Shown here: one piece after another, positions 25,542-34,107 of the stretch | How the letters are laid out: each line of letters begins with the position of its first letter | How positions within the stretch are numbered: position 1 is the first letter of the stretch | Assembly: GCF_014647595.1 (NCBI RefSeq) | Contig: NZ_BMPM01000001.1 | Span: forward strand, 806,001-870,000 | From: Paenarthrobacter histidinolovorans | GTDB taxonomy: Bacteria > Actinomycetota > Actinomycetes > Actinomycetales > Micrococcaceae | Reading direction: 5' to 3' | DNA: 64,000 nucleotides | The notes under the pieces: model-generated | Seen by the model: only the letters and a program-made list of their open reading frames with translations | Databases searched by the model: none | What the model was told of the DNA's origin: nothing | Made by a program: the position numbers and the translations under genes

Positions 25542-27074
25542 GTGACCGGGCATCCCGGGAAATTGCCTGTCAATCCGTCGGATGAAGAACTGATTTCTTC
25601 CGTCCACGACCAGGACGCCGCGGCCATCGAAGAGCTCTACCGGCGCCATGCCCCTTCCGGGCTCTCTTACGCCAAGAGGCTCTTGGGCAACGACTTCGAC
25701 GCCGATGACATCAGCTCCGAGGCTTTCCTCAAGGTCATTCACGCCATCCAGCGGGGAAACGGACCGGATGGACCATTCCGTCCCTATCTCCTGCGGGCCA
25801 TCAAGACCACCGCTGCAGACCACTGGTCAGCACGGTCCCGCCAGGAACTTGTGGAGGAGCCGATAGAGCTTCCGCACGACGAGGACGGCTACGAGCAGAT
25901 CCTGCACGAGAAGGACCGGGAACTGGCTGGTGCTGCCTTCGCGTCCCTGCCGGCCCGTTGGCAGACCGTGTTGTGGCATGTGGACGTCGAGGGCGAACGG
26001 CCCCGCCAGGTAGGCCCGTTGCTGGGCCTGGAACCCAACGCCGTTTCAGCCATCGCCGCCCGGGCCCGCAAGGGGCTCCGGCTCGCTTACCTGGAAGCGT
26101 ACGTGGACTCCTCCCTCGATGAAACGTGCAAGCCGTATGTGCCGCTCCTGGCCAAGTCGGTGGTTGACGGATTGTCCCCGTTTGACGACGTGCGCCTGCA
26201 GAAGCACCTCGATAAATGCCTCGCCTGCACCTCAGCTGCCGTGGCTTTGATGGACGTGCGATCCACCATGCGCCGGGCTGTCGCGCCCTGGCTTGTGGGA
26301 CCGGCCGCTGTACCCGTGATGCTTGCTCCCGGAGCTGTGGCCTTGCCCGGCACGGGCACCCCGCCAGGCACACAGGTTCCGGGAGCCCAAGGCGCCACCG
26401 GTTCCGCTGCGCACTCCGCAGGAATGGGAATCGGGGCGTGGGCGGCGGCCATCGCTGTGGTTGCCTGCGTGGCAACCGGAGCCATCGCCGTCACGACGGG
26501 CTTGGGCTCAAGCCCATCAGCTACGGATGCGGCGAATTCGCCAGCAGAATCGGGACCCCTTGGAGCGCCTCCGGCAGGAAACAACTTTGCGGACGGTGGC
26601 GCGGGCAGCGCCGGGGTCCCGCAGGAAGGTCCGGACGCGGATCACACCGTGATCTGGCTGGACCAGCCAGCTGCCAAAGCACTCCAGGTCCCGCTGCCTG
26701 TATCCATCCGCCCGATTCCATCGGACTCACCCACCGGTTCGACGCCGCAGACCACCCCAAGGCGCGAACCCGGGTTCTCACCGCAAGGGACTATGGCCGC
26801 ACCGACCATCGCCGTTCCCACGCCGGGTTCCTCCCCGACTTCCCTGCCAACCAGCACACCCCTGCCCACAAACCCCACACCTGCGCCGAGCCCCAGCGAA
26901 ACGCAGCAGCCGAGCCCCACCCAAACCCAACAGCCGACGCCCAGCGTAGATCCAACCCCCTCGCCCACCAGCACAACCGTGCCAACACCTACGCCTACTC
27001 CCACTCCCACTCCCACTCCCACCGTCACACCAGGGGAACCCTGCCCCTGGTGGTGGTGGTTCTGCACCGCGTAG
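25542..27074 (+). CDS. ECF sigma factor fused to a zinc-binding anti-sigma-like segment, membrane anchor and Pro/Thr-rich outer tail
   Basis: 510 residues. The N-terminal 180 are an ECF sigma factor: region 2 with LYRRHAPSGLSYAKRLLG and DADDISSEAFLKVIHAI, and region 4 with FASLPARWQTVLWHVDVEGE and a helix-turn-helix near 150-175. Next, C196 and H222-x3-C226-x2-C229 (HLDKCLAC) match the zinc anti-sigma motif. A single membrane helix follows at about 294-320 (GAWAAAIAVVACVATGAIAV). The outer part is disordered, with (Pro-Thr)n from a 6-base DNA repeat near 26990-27025, and ends PCPWWWWFCTA. It looks like a sigma factor held at the membrane by its own inhibitor. Start GTG 25542. The next gene encodes a wall protein, a possible target. 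Confidence 0.88.
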   Translation: MTGHPGKLPVNPSDEELISSVHDQDAAAIEELYRRHAPSGLSYAKRLLGNDFDADDISSEAFLKVIHAIQRGNGPDGPFRPYLLRAIKTTAADHWSARSRQELVEEPIELPHDEDGYEQILHEKDRELAGAAFASLPARWQTVLWHVDVEGERPRQVGPLLGLEPNAVSAIAARARKGLRLAYLEAYVDSSLDETCKPYVPLLAKSVVDGLSPFDDVRLQKHLDKCLACTSAAVALMDVRSTMRRAVAPWLVGPAAVPVMLAPGAVALPGTGTPPGTQVPGAQGATGSAAHSAGMGIGAWAAAIAVVACVATGAIAVTTGLGSSPSATDAANSPAESGPLGAPPAGNNFADGGAGSAGVPQEGPDADHTVIWLDQPAAKALQVPLPVSIRPIPSDSPTGSTPQTTPRREPGFSPQGTMAAPTIAVPTPGSSPTSLPTSTPLPTNPTPAPSPSETQQPSPTQTQQPTPSVDPTPSPTSTTVPTPTPTPTPTPTPTVTPGEPCPWWWWFCTA

Positions 27075-27184
27075 CTCCCCCAGTCCCCTGAGAAGGACTG
27101 AATAAAAAAACTTTCGATTTCCCGCGTCACGTTTTTAAGTGACAGCCGTATACATCGTGAAGGGCGTGTGCCCTGACTCCGTTT

Positions 27185-27475
27185 CATCGGCTAACCGTTC
27201 AAAGTAACGGCGCCGACTCCTGTGTGCCTGCCGGTTAGCCGGGCGCATCACAGTTGTGCCGAAACGGCATCAAAGAGGCTTTGGGAGGCAAACCAGACCG
27301 AATTGTTGATGGCTCGCGCCCAGACGCGGGCTACGGAAGTGAAAGTTTACGGCCCGGCGATGCCCATCGCCGGGTCATGGGGGGTGGCTCTTGCGTGCAG
27401 GATCTAACAGCTACGGAGCGCCCGAATCTCTGGGAGCGGAAGGTTCTGCTCCCACCGGACACCTTAAAGGGGTGC
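27185..27475 (+). promoter_or_regulatory. Long structured 5' leader, candidate riboswitch or cis-acting RNA
   Basis: About 290 bases of strongly folded RNA between the sigma gene and the TTG start of the wall protein. Visible elements: GGCTAACCG/CGGTTAGCC (27189-27197 with 27232-27240); CCGTT/AACGG inside it; TGCCG-aaa-CGGCA near 27257-27270; CCCGGCGAT-GCCC-ATCGCCGGG (27353-27374); GGGAGC/GCTCCC (27432-27453). GGCGC (27209-27213) can pair with GCGCC (27418-27422) as a closing stem. The GCCGACTCC start and the AACAGCTACGGAGCGCC end recall the outer parts of the c-di-AMP (ydaO) riboswitch, but the inner conserved blocks are not clear. Inference only. Confidence 0.55.
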
Positions 27476-27480
27476 AGTAA

Positions 27481-30400
27481 TTGGCTGACGGCACTAACCG
27501 ACTCAGCGGCGGGACGACAGGTCCCGCCGTCGGTGCAGATCAACGACATATACACAGGCCGGCCGGGCTTCCTGCCCGACGCCGGCCACGGACCGGCAAA
27601 GGCAGGCGCGGCGGCAGGCAGGCTTTGGCACTCTTGGCGAGCAGCGCCGTCGTCGCCGGTTTGTTTACCGGAGGTGCGCTGACTTTGTCGGCAGGCCCGG
27701 CCACGGCGGCAGATGCGTTGAGCTGTGGGGCCGTGTACTCGGTCCAAGGCAGCGGCAACCGCAACTTGTGGCTCGTCAACACCGAGACAGGGACACAGAC
27801 CAGCGTGGGGAACTTCACCATTGCCGGATCCAACCAAAACCTGAATGGTCTTGGCATTGCAGGCGATGGCAGTGCTGCCATCGGCGTCCTGCCCAACAGC
27901 AACGACACCGGCCGGACCATCTACCGCCACGACCGTGCGTCCAACACCACCTCGGTCCTGGGCGCGGGCGAAGCAGGAACTCCCGTCACCCACGGTGCCA
28001 TCAATCCTGAAAACGGCTTCTACTACTACGGCGGATTCACCGGAAACACGATCCGCGTTTACGGGTTCGACACCGTCAACAATGTCTCAATCGGCCTGGT
28101 GGCCAGCGGTGACATCCCCAATGCCGGAGCCAACGGCGACTGGGCTTTCGACAAACAGGGCCGCCTGTACGTGATGGGCGGTGGGTCAACCCACAGCATC
28201 CTCTCTGTCATCCAGCAGGAGATACCCGCGGCAGCGGGCGCATCCGTTGCCGTGACGGCCAACCAGCTGGTCTCAATCGCCACGCCGCAGCCCATCAACG
28301 GCATCGCGTTTGGTGGTGACGGCCTGGTCTATCTGGGCAGCTCGGACACCCTCCGCCAAGTGGACCCCATCTCCGGCGAAGTCCTGAGTTCCAAGCCCTT
28401 CTCCCAGGCCGGTTCCGTGGACCTGGGCTCCTGTGCAACCCCCAACACCATCACGGTCAAGAAAGACTTCCCGCACGGCCGCGTCGCCCCTGCCGACCAG
28501 GCCACACTCACCCTGACGGGTGACGGTCTTCCGGTATCCGGCGTTCAAGCCACCACCGCCGGCACTGAGAACGGACTTCAGGTCCAGCCCGGCGAAGTAG
28601 TGGGCCCGGTCTTCGGCCGCACAGGAACCACATATGCCATTTCCGAGTCCGGCAGCACGGGCGTGGGATACGCCTCAAGCTGGTCGTGCATCAATGAAAA
28701 CAACGGTGCTCCGATCTCCAGCGGCACAGGAACCAGCGGCAGCTTCACCATGCCCGCAGCTGGATCCGATGGGGTTGCTGTGCTCTGCACGTTCACCAAC
28801 GCCGCACGAATCACGGATCTGGTCCTCGACAAGAAGGCCGGCGCCCCCAGCGGGAACACAGCCGGCTCCACTGTCCCTTACACCTTTGACGTCACCAACA
28901 CCGGAACCGTCCCGCTGGAAACAGTCAGCGTAAACGATCCCCTGGTGGGAGCAGTCACATGCCCTCCCGGCCCCCTGGCCGTCGGAGCGACCGTCACCTG
29001 CACGGCTCCGCCCTACCAACTCACCCAGGACGATGTCACTGCCGGCCAAGTGATCAACAAGGCCACAGCCACCGGAACGGTAGCCGGTTTGCCTGACGCT
29101 ACGGACGACGATTCCACCACGACGCCGATCGCGTCCGCACCGGCGCTGACCCTGAAAAAGAGTGCCGGCACGCCGGTTGATGTCAACAATTCGGGTCTGA
29201 CCGACGCCGGAGACACCATCGCGTACACGTTCCTGGTGACCAACAGCGGCAACTTGCCGGTCTCCGGCGTCGTCATCAATGACAAGTTGCTGAGCGGCCG
29301 GAACCCCGCAATCGCAGTAAGCTGCGAGGCCACATCACTTGCCCCTGGCGCCTCCACGAACTGCAAGGCTGATCAGCCCTACACCATCACCGAAGCAGAC
29401 GAAACGGCCGGCAAGGTGCTCAATACTGCCACGGCCCAGGGCACCGATCCCCGCAACCAGCCTGTAGTTTCCAACGAAGACAGCACCGAAACCCCGGTCA
29501 GCGCTCCCGCACCGTCGCTGTCCATCGAGAAGACTGCCGGCACGCCGGTGGACAAGAACAACTCGGGCATCACGGACGCCGGAGACACCATTGCGTACAC
29601 CTTCGTGGTCACCAACACCGGCAATATCCCGTTGCATGACGTCAAGGTCAACGATCCAAAAATCGGTTCCGTCACGTGCGAAAAGAACGCTCTTTCACCC
29701 GGCGAGAGCATCAGCTGCACGGGCGACGCCCCGTACGTTGTGACCACCGTGGATGAGCTTCACGGTTCGGTGGACAACACCGCCACGTCTACCGGTACGG
29801 ATCCCGACGGCGACCCCGTCACCTCCCCTCCGGACACCACCACCACCAAGGTCACGGTTCCCGCCCCGTCCCTGTCCTTGGAGAAGTTTGCCGCGGCTCC
29901 GGTGGATGTGAACAATTCCGGGATCACTGATGCCGGAGACACCATCGCGTACACGTTCACGGTCACCAACACCGGCAACGTCCCGGTAACCGCCGTGGAA
30001 GTGGTGGATCCGCTTGCGGGCGCCGTCACCTGCAAAGTCACGGAGCTGGCTCCAGGCGCAACAACCAACTGTGCCGCCGATGCACCGTACGTTGTGACAT
30101 CAGCCGATGAAGCAGCACACGTAGTGCGTAACACCGCCCACGCCGAGGGCATGGACCCCGACACGGAAAAGGTTGTCTCCGACCCGGATACCACCAACAC
30201 TCCAGTCACCGAGCAGGCCCCGGCCCTGACCCTTGAGAAGTCCGCAGGGGCCATCAAGGACGCCAACGCCTCGGGCATCATCGATGCCGGAGACACCATC
30301 GACTACACCTTCGTGGTCACCAACGACGGCAATGTACCGGTCCGCCAGATCACAGTGAACGATCCCCTGGCCGGTGCGGTGACCTGTGAAGCCGTCGATC

Positions 30401-31044
30401 TCGCGGTGGGGGCATCCACTCACTGCAGGGCAACTGCACCCTACGTGCTCACCCAGGCTGACGTGGATGCGGGCAAGGTCCACAACGTGGCTACGGCCAC
30501 CGGAACCGACCCCGACAACCAGCCCACCACCTCGAATGAAGACTCGACCACCACGAACGTGCCGCACGCTGCTGCACTGGTGATCGACAAGTCTGCTGCA
30601 CTGGTTGATGCCGACGGCGACAACCTCGCCGACGCCGGGGAAACGGTCAACTACACATTCGCGGTGACCAACACCGGGACGGTGACGCTGAACGACGTCG
30701 CGGTTGACGATCCGATGCTCGGCAACGCCGGGGTCACCATCGAATGCCCGGCGACGAGCCTCGCCCCGGGAGAAACGGTGACCTGCACCGCTGCCTACAA
30801 GGTGCAGGCCAAGGATGTGGAGTCCGGTCAGCCGATCCGGAACGTGGCCGGCGCCAAGGCAGTCGGCCCCGATGGCGACGTTTCCTCACCCACGGACTCT
30901 GCTGAAACCCCGGTTGGTCCCAAGGCCCAGCCGGCACCGTTGGCCGTCACCGGTGGCGTTTCGTTCCTGGTGGCCGGCATCGGCGCAGTACTCCTGGCCG
31001 CAGGCGTGGTGCTGGCTGTGATGACCCGCCGGCGTCGCGCATGA
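27481..31044 (+). CDS. Large surface protein with six DUF11-type repeats and LAVTG sorting signal
   Basis: 1187 residues. An Arg-rich leader and hydrophobic stretch (ALALLASSAVVAGLFTGGAL) end in ATAADA, a signal peptide. Residues about 80-320 form a beta-propeller-like DUF6923-type domain (CGAVYSVQGSG, NGLGIAGDG). A prealbumin-like domain follows to about 440. Six repeats of about 118 residues start near 447, 555, 679, 797, 916 and 1033, each with a form like DAGDTIAYTFVVTNTGN and conserved Cys. The end has LAVTG (about 1155), a hydrophobic helix and RRRR, a class E-type sortase signal. Start TTG 27481 has AAAGGGG upstream. Probably wall-anchored, adhesive or structural. Confidence 0.9.
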   Translation: MADGTNRLSGGTTGPAVGADQRHIHRPAGLPARRRPRTGKGRRGGRQALALLASSAVVAGLFTGGALTLSAGPATAADALSCGAVYSVQGSGNRNLWLVNTETGTQTSVGNFTIAGSNQNLNGLGIAGDGSAAIGVLPNSNDTGRTIYRHDRASNTTSVLGAGEAGTPVTHGAINPENGFYYYGGFTGNTIRVYGFDTVNNVSIGLVASGDIPNAGANGDWAFDKQGRLYVMGGGSTHSILSVIQQEIPAAAGASVAVTANQLVSIATPQPINGIAFGGDGLVYLGSSDTLRQVDPISGEVLSSKPFSQAGSVDLGSCATPNTITVKKDFPHGRVAPADQATLTLTGDGLPVSGVQATTAGTENGLQVQPGEVVGPVFGRTGTTYAISESGSTGVGYASSWSCINENNGAPISSGTGTSGSFTMPAAGSDGVAVLCTFTNAARITDLVLDKKAGAPSGNTAGSTVPYTFDVTNTGTVPLETVSVNDPLVGAVTCPPGPLAVGATVTCTAPPYQLTQDDVTAGQVINKATATGTVAGLPDATDDDSTTTPIASAPALTLKKSAGTPVDVNNSGLTDAGDTIAYTFLVTNSGNLPVSGVVINDKLLSGRNPAIAVSCEATSLAPGASTNCKADQPYTITEADETAGKVLNTATAQGTDPRNQPVVSNEDSTETPVSAPAPSLSIEKTAGTPVDKNNSGITDAGDTIAYTFVVTNTGNIPLHDVKVNDPKIGSVTCEKNALSPGESISCTGDAPYVVTTVDELHGSVDNTATSTGTDPDGDPVTSPPDTTTTKVTVPAPSLSLEKFAAAPVDVNNSGITDAGDTIAYTFTVTNTGNVPVTAVEVVDPLAGAVTCKVTELAPGATTNCAADAPYVVTSADEAAHVVRNTAHAEGMDPDTEKVVSDPDTTNTPVTEQAPALTLEKSAGAIKDANASGIIDAGDTIDYTFVVTNDGNVPVRQITVNDPLAGAVTCEAVDLAVGASTHCRATAPYVLTQADVDAGKVHNVATATGTDPDNQPTTSNEDSTTTNVPHAAALVIDKSAALVDADGDNLADAGETVNYTFAVTNTGTVTLNDVAVDDPMLGNAGVTIECPATSLAPGETVTCTAAYKVQAKDVESGQPIRNVAGAKAVGPDGDVSSPTDSAETPVGPKAQPAPLAVTGGVSFLVAGIGAVLLAAGVVLAVMTRRRRA

Positions 31045-31109
31045 CAGAAAGCTGATGCTCGCTCATTGAGCTGAAGCCGCACACTTCCCGGGTGCCCGCC
31101 GGGAACACG

Positions 31110-31155
31110 AAGCGACGGCCGGATCACGTCCCCCCGACTCCCGGCCGTCGCTTTT
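31110..31155 (+). terminator. Rho-independent terminator after the surface protein gene
   Basis: AAGCGACGGCCGG (31110-31122) pairs perfectly with CCGGCCGTCGCTT (31141-31153), followed by a T run, with an 18-base loop. It ends the surface-protein transcript, 65 bases past the stop. Confidence 0.9.
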
Positions 31156-31181
31156 GTGCATCAACTTCGAACGAGGAAAAG

Positions 31182-31493
31182 ATGGCCATCACCACCCATA
31201 CACCCGCCTCGCTTGCCGCGTGGGAGTCCACGTTGGCTGCCCGGACCGAGCTCTGCCTCTCCGTGACGGGGATCCACCGGGGAAAGCTGACCCTTTACGC
31301 AGGCCCGCATCACACCGGCCGCAGCCCTGTAGCTGTCCTGGATCTGCCCGGCACCGGCACCTATATCAGCCGCCCGGCGAACGGCGGAATAGAGCGCTGG
31401 ATTGCAGGCATTCTGGAAGCTGCCCAATCCATTACGAACAGGACCCCGGAATCACGACACGTTCCGGCAATTGTTCCCACTCAATTGATGTGA
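31182..31493 (+). CDS. Small hypothetical protein
   Basis: 103 residues from ATG 31182, preceded by ACGAGGAAAAG. The sequence is compact and soluble: AWESTLAARTELCLSVTGIH, RGKLTLYAGPHHTGRSPVAV, GIERWIAGILEAAQSI. No family is recognised. The start inside the T-rich end of the upstream terminator region is excluded in favour of this ATG. Its promoter could lie between the terminator and the start, but no boxes are clear. Confidence 0.55.
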   Translation: MAITTHTPASLAAWESTLAARTELCLSVTGIHRGKLTLYAGPHHTGRSPVAVLDLPGTGTYISRPANGGIERWIAGILEAAQSITNRTPESRHVPAIVPTQLM

Positions 31494-31699
31494 GGCTGTC
31501 CAAATGGGGGACGAGAGACAGCCGTAGTCGGAGGGCAACGCCCTTGCTGACCAATCACGGAGCACCGACTGGCCTTTGGACGACGAAGCCAGCGGCGCCT
31601 TCGGCTGCTTTCCCCCTTCCCCGGCAGCAGCCAGTGTGGCCGGCCTGACTATTAACGCCCTCAGGTCCGGCCACACAACCTTTGTCATGGGATGTTGAC

Positions 31700-31728
31700 T
31701 TGACTCCGGTGGCTGTATTCTCTATTTG
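31700..31728 (+). promoter_or_regulatory. Candidate promoter for the PQQ-like lipoprotein gene
   Basis: TTGACT (31700-31705), 17 bases, then TATTTG (31723-31728), 35 bases upstream of the TTG start. An overlapping TTGACT lies at 31695. It fits a housekeeping sigma promoter; inference from spacing only. Confidence 0.4.
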
Positions 31729-31763
31729 AGCCACGTCTGGATGGCCTTTTTTCTGGGGGAATT

Positions 31764-33323
31764 TTGACTCATTCACAACCCGCGATGCTGCGCGCCCACC
31801 TCACCTCCTGGGGGCTCGGTGCGCTGGCACTCGGGACCGCCGTCCTGCTTTCGGCGTGCACCATGCTCCCGCTGCCACTCTCAGCGCCGGCCGGGACCTC
31901 CAAACCACCCGCCTCCAGCGAGGCGCCCCCGCGTAACAAGGAAACCGCGACGGCGGCCTGGGAAGTTGCGCTGGATCCCATCGGCCAGCCTGTGGTGGCC
32001 GACGGCGTGGCCTTGGTTTACACCCGCGGTACCGAAGGCGTGGAGGCGCACGCCCTTTCCGTGGCTACGGGCAAGGAATTGTGGAAGCAGCCGGTTCATC
32101 CGGGATACGACGCTCCGGGGAACCCGTTGAAACCTGCCCTGACAAGGACAGCTTCGGGGAAAAGTGCCGCGATCTTCCTGCAGGCTGCTGCCGCTCCGGC
32201 GGGCTTCGACACTGACGTCGTCTGGTGGACTTCGCCTGTCGCCTTTGACCTGGGCACCGGCAAAGAGCTCTACCGCGGAAGGCCTGAACTGGTCAGTACG
32301 CGCCCTTTCGCCTGTGACGAACTCTTCGACATGTGCTTTATCGCCTTTGACGACTCAGCGCAGTCAGTTGAACACTGGGTGGACTTGGAATCCGGCGATG
32401 AGTCCGGCGGCGCCGACATCAACGATCTCACCGGTGTCTTCCAGCCAGTAGGCAAAGAACTGTATGCGGTGGAAAAAGACGGTGTCGAAAAGCTGGCTCA
32501 CGTCTCTTACGGCGAGGTCAAGTGGCAGGTCGAGGTAGAGAAGGTTTTTGGAAAAGGTGCCTCCACCGATTTGGGTTGGCATTTCACGTACTCCGAGAAG
32601 CTTGATCTCTACGTGGGCTCGGTCGGAATCAATCCCACGGGTGTCGACCCCGAAAAATTCCTGGAAAACTCCTTGTCGGTAAACCTTCGCGATTCTACTA
32701 AAACCGTCGGTTTCCGTGCCTCCAGCGGACGGGTTTTGTGGACAGCGGATGCCTCCACACTCCAATGCTCAAAGACAATGAGTCCTGGTGACACCAAGAT
32801 GGGCAATGGAACTGCATTGCCCATACGGTGCGAATACGTGGACGGCTACATCGAGTTTCCCGCGGGCAAATACCGGGGCGCCCGATCCAAAGTAGTGGGC
32901 TACGATCCCCTGACCGGCGAAGCATCCTGGGAAAGCAAACCTGTCTATGTCTACAGCTGGGACGAGTACGGCCTCATCCCTTCAGCAAGCCACGGTGAGT
33001 TCCTGATTGCAGGCACGTTCTGGGACTCAAACCTGGTAGACACCCGCACCGGGAAGCCCCGCGGGGCAGGTTTCGACGACGGCTTCATTTGTTGGAAGAA
33101 CGCAACATACACCGTTCCACCGAACGGACCCTATAAGGATCGGCCGGGCGGAGAAATAGGCGCTGGCACTCAAACGGCCTTCCCGTGTCTGAAGGGGGGC
33201 TCGGCTACCCTGGCCTTTACCTACGGCGCTTTGACCGATGTGACCACCACGGATCAGGACATGGCAGTGATCTCACTGGAAGGAAAAGTGGCCGGGTACA
33301 AGCTCCTCAAGGAATTCGTTTAG
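31764..33323 (+). CDS. Putative lipoprotein with PQQ-like beta-propeller
   Basis: 519 residues. Signal peptide with lipobox LLSAC (C32), followed by a Pro/Ser-rich linker. The mature part has repeated motifs such as ALSVATGKELWKQPV, AFDLGTGKELYRG and GYDPLTGEASWESKPV, the form of PQQ-like or WD-like propeller blades; no cofactor site is implied. It would sit on the outer face of the membrane. Start TTG 31764 has GGGGGAAT just before it. Its stop overlaps the stop of the convergent enoyl-CoA hydratase gene by three bases. Specific function unknown. Confidence 0.78.
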   Translation: MTHSQPAMLRAHLTSWGLGALALGTAVLLSACTMLPLPLSAPAGTSKPPASSEAPPRNKETATAAWEVALDPIGQPVVADGVALVYTRGTEGVEAHALSVATGKELWKQPVHPGYDAPGNPLKPALTRTASGKSAAIFLQAAAAPAGFDTDVVWWTSPVAFDLGTGKELYRGRPELVSTRPFACDELFDMCFIAFDDSAQSVEHWVDLESGDESGGADINDLTGVFQPVGKELYAVEKDGVEKLAHVSYGEVKWQVEVEKVFGKGASTDLGWHFTYSEKLDLYVGSVGINPTGVDPEKFLENSLSVNLRDSTKTVGFRASSGRVLWTADASTLQCSKTMSPGDTKMGNGTALPIRCEYVDGYIEFPAGKYRGARSKVVGYDPLTGEASWESKPVYVYSWDEYGLIPSASHGEFLIAGTFWDSNLVDTRTGKPRGAGFDDGFICWKNATYTVPPNGPYKDRPGGEIGAGTQTAFPCLKGGSATLAFTYGALTDVTTTDQDMAVISLEGKVAGYKLLKEFV

Positions 33324-34099
33324 CCCTTGAAAACCGGCGCCCGCTTCTCTTGGAAGGCCCGGAAACCCTCGGCGTAGTCGTCGGTCTTGCACAGGCGTGC
33401 CTGCTCGGCGTTCTCCTCCACCATGGAATCCCACAGCCCCAGGCGCTGGTCGCGGATGTGGGCAACAAGCTCCTTGGACGCAACAAACGCCTGGGTCGCC
33501 CCAACGGCCACCCGCGAAACAATGGCCCGCGTTTCATCCAGCAAAACATCCGCGGGCATCGCCCGGCTGAACATCCCCTGAGCCACGGCTTCGGCCCCTG
33601 AGATCAGATCTGCGGTGTAGATCAAATCCAGGGTGCGGTGCATGCCCAGGCGCTCGGTGAAGTACCAGTGCCCGCCCGAATCCAGGGTTGCGCCCAGCTT
33701 CGCGAACGGAGACCCGAACTTGGCATTCTCCGCTACATAGACCACATCGGTGGCCAGGAGCAGCCCCAGCCCGACTCCCAGACAGGCGCCATGGGCGGCA
33801 GCAAATGTGGGGGCCGGGAACGCTGCCATCTTCTTCAACAGCGGCTCCACGAGTCCCCCGAGATACGCCTGTGCGTCATCGGTTTCAGGAGTCACGGCAG
33901 CTATGTCGCGGCCGGCGCAGAAGGCCCGGCCCTCGCCGCGAAGCAGCAGCGCCCGCACTTCGCCGCGCGAGGCGGCGGCAGCAGCGTCGTCGTACGCCTT
34001 ATCCAGTTCTGCCAGCGCGTCCTCGTTGAGCGAGTTCAGCTTTTCGGGGGCATTGAGGACAATTTCGGCAATGCCGTTGGCAATGGAGAGCTCGATCAT
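33320..34099 (-). CDS. Enoyl-CoA hydratase/isomerase, PaaG-like
   Basis: 259 residues, crotonase fold. Visible parts: LNAPEKLNSLNEDALAEL at the start, GEGRAFCAGRDI (oxyanion region), AHGACLGVGLGLLLATDVVY, and FAKLGATLDSGGHWYFTERL. The Asp in LDSGG corresponds to the PaaG catalytic position, which favours 1,2-epoxyphenylacetyl-CoA isomerase (ring-opening to oxepin-CoA) over a simple hydratase. It is last in the paaABCDE operon, 8 bases after paaE. PaaF-type hydratase activity remains possible, so no gene name is given. Confidence 0.87.
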   Translation of the reverse strand: MIELSIANGIAEIVLNAPEKLNSLNEDALAELDKAYDDAAAAASRGEVRALLLRGEGRAFCAGRDIAAVTPETDDAQAYLGGLVEPLLKKMAAFPAPTFAAAHGACLGVGLGLLLATDVVYVAENAKFGSPFAKLGATLDSGGHWYFTERLGMHRTLDLIYTADLISGAEAVAQGMFSRAMPADVLLDETRAIVSRVAVGATQAFVASKELVAHIRDQRLGLWDSMVEENAEQARLCKTDDYAEGFRAFQEKRAPVFKG

Positions 34100-34107
34100 G
34101 GGACTCC

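Noticed and set aside
26990..27025. Tandem ACTCCC run as a possible CRISPR or origin repeat
   Set aside because: It is a 6-base codon repeat encoding Pro-Thr in the sigma-factor tail, with no spacers.
27126..27143. GTCAC-N8-GTGAC inverted repeat after the sigma gene as terminator or operator
   Set aside because: Only five bases per arm and an AT-rich loop; could be chance, so not listed as a feature.
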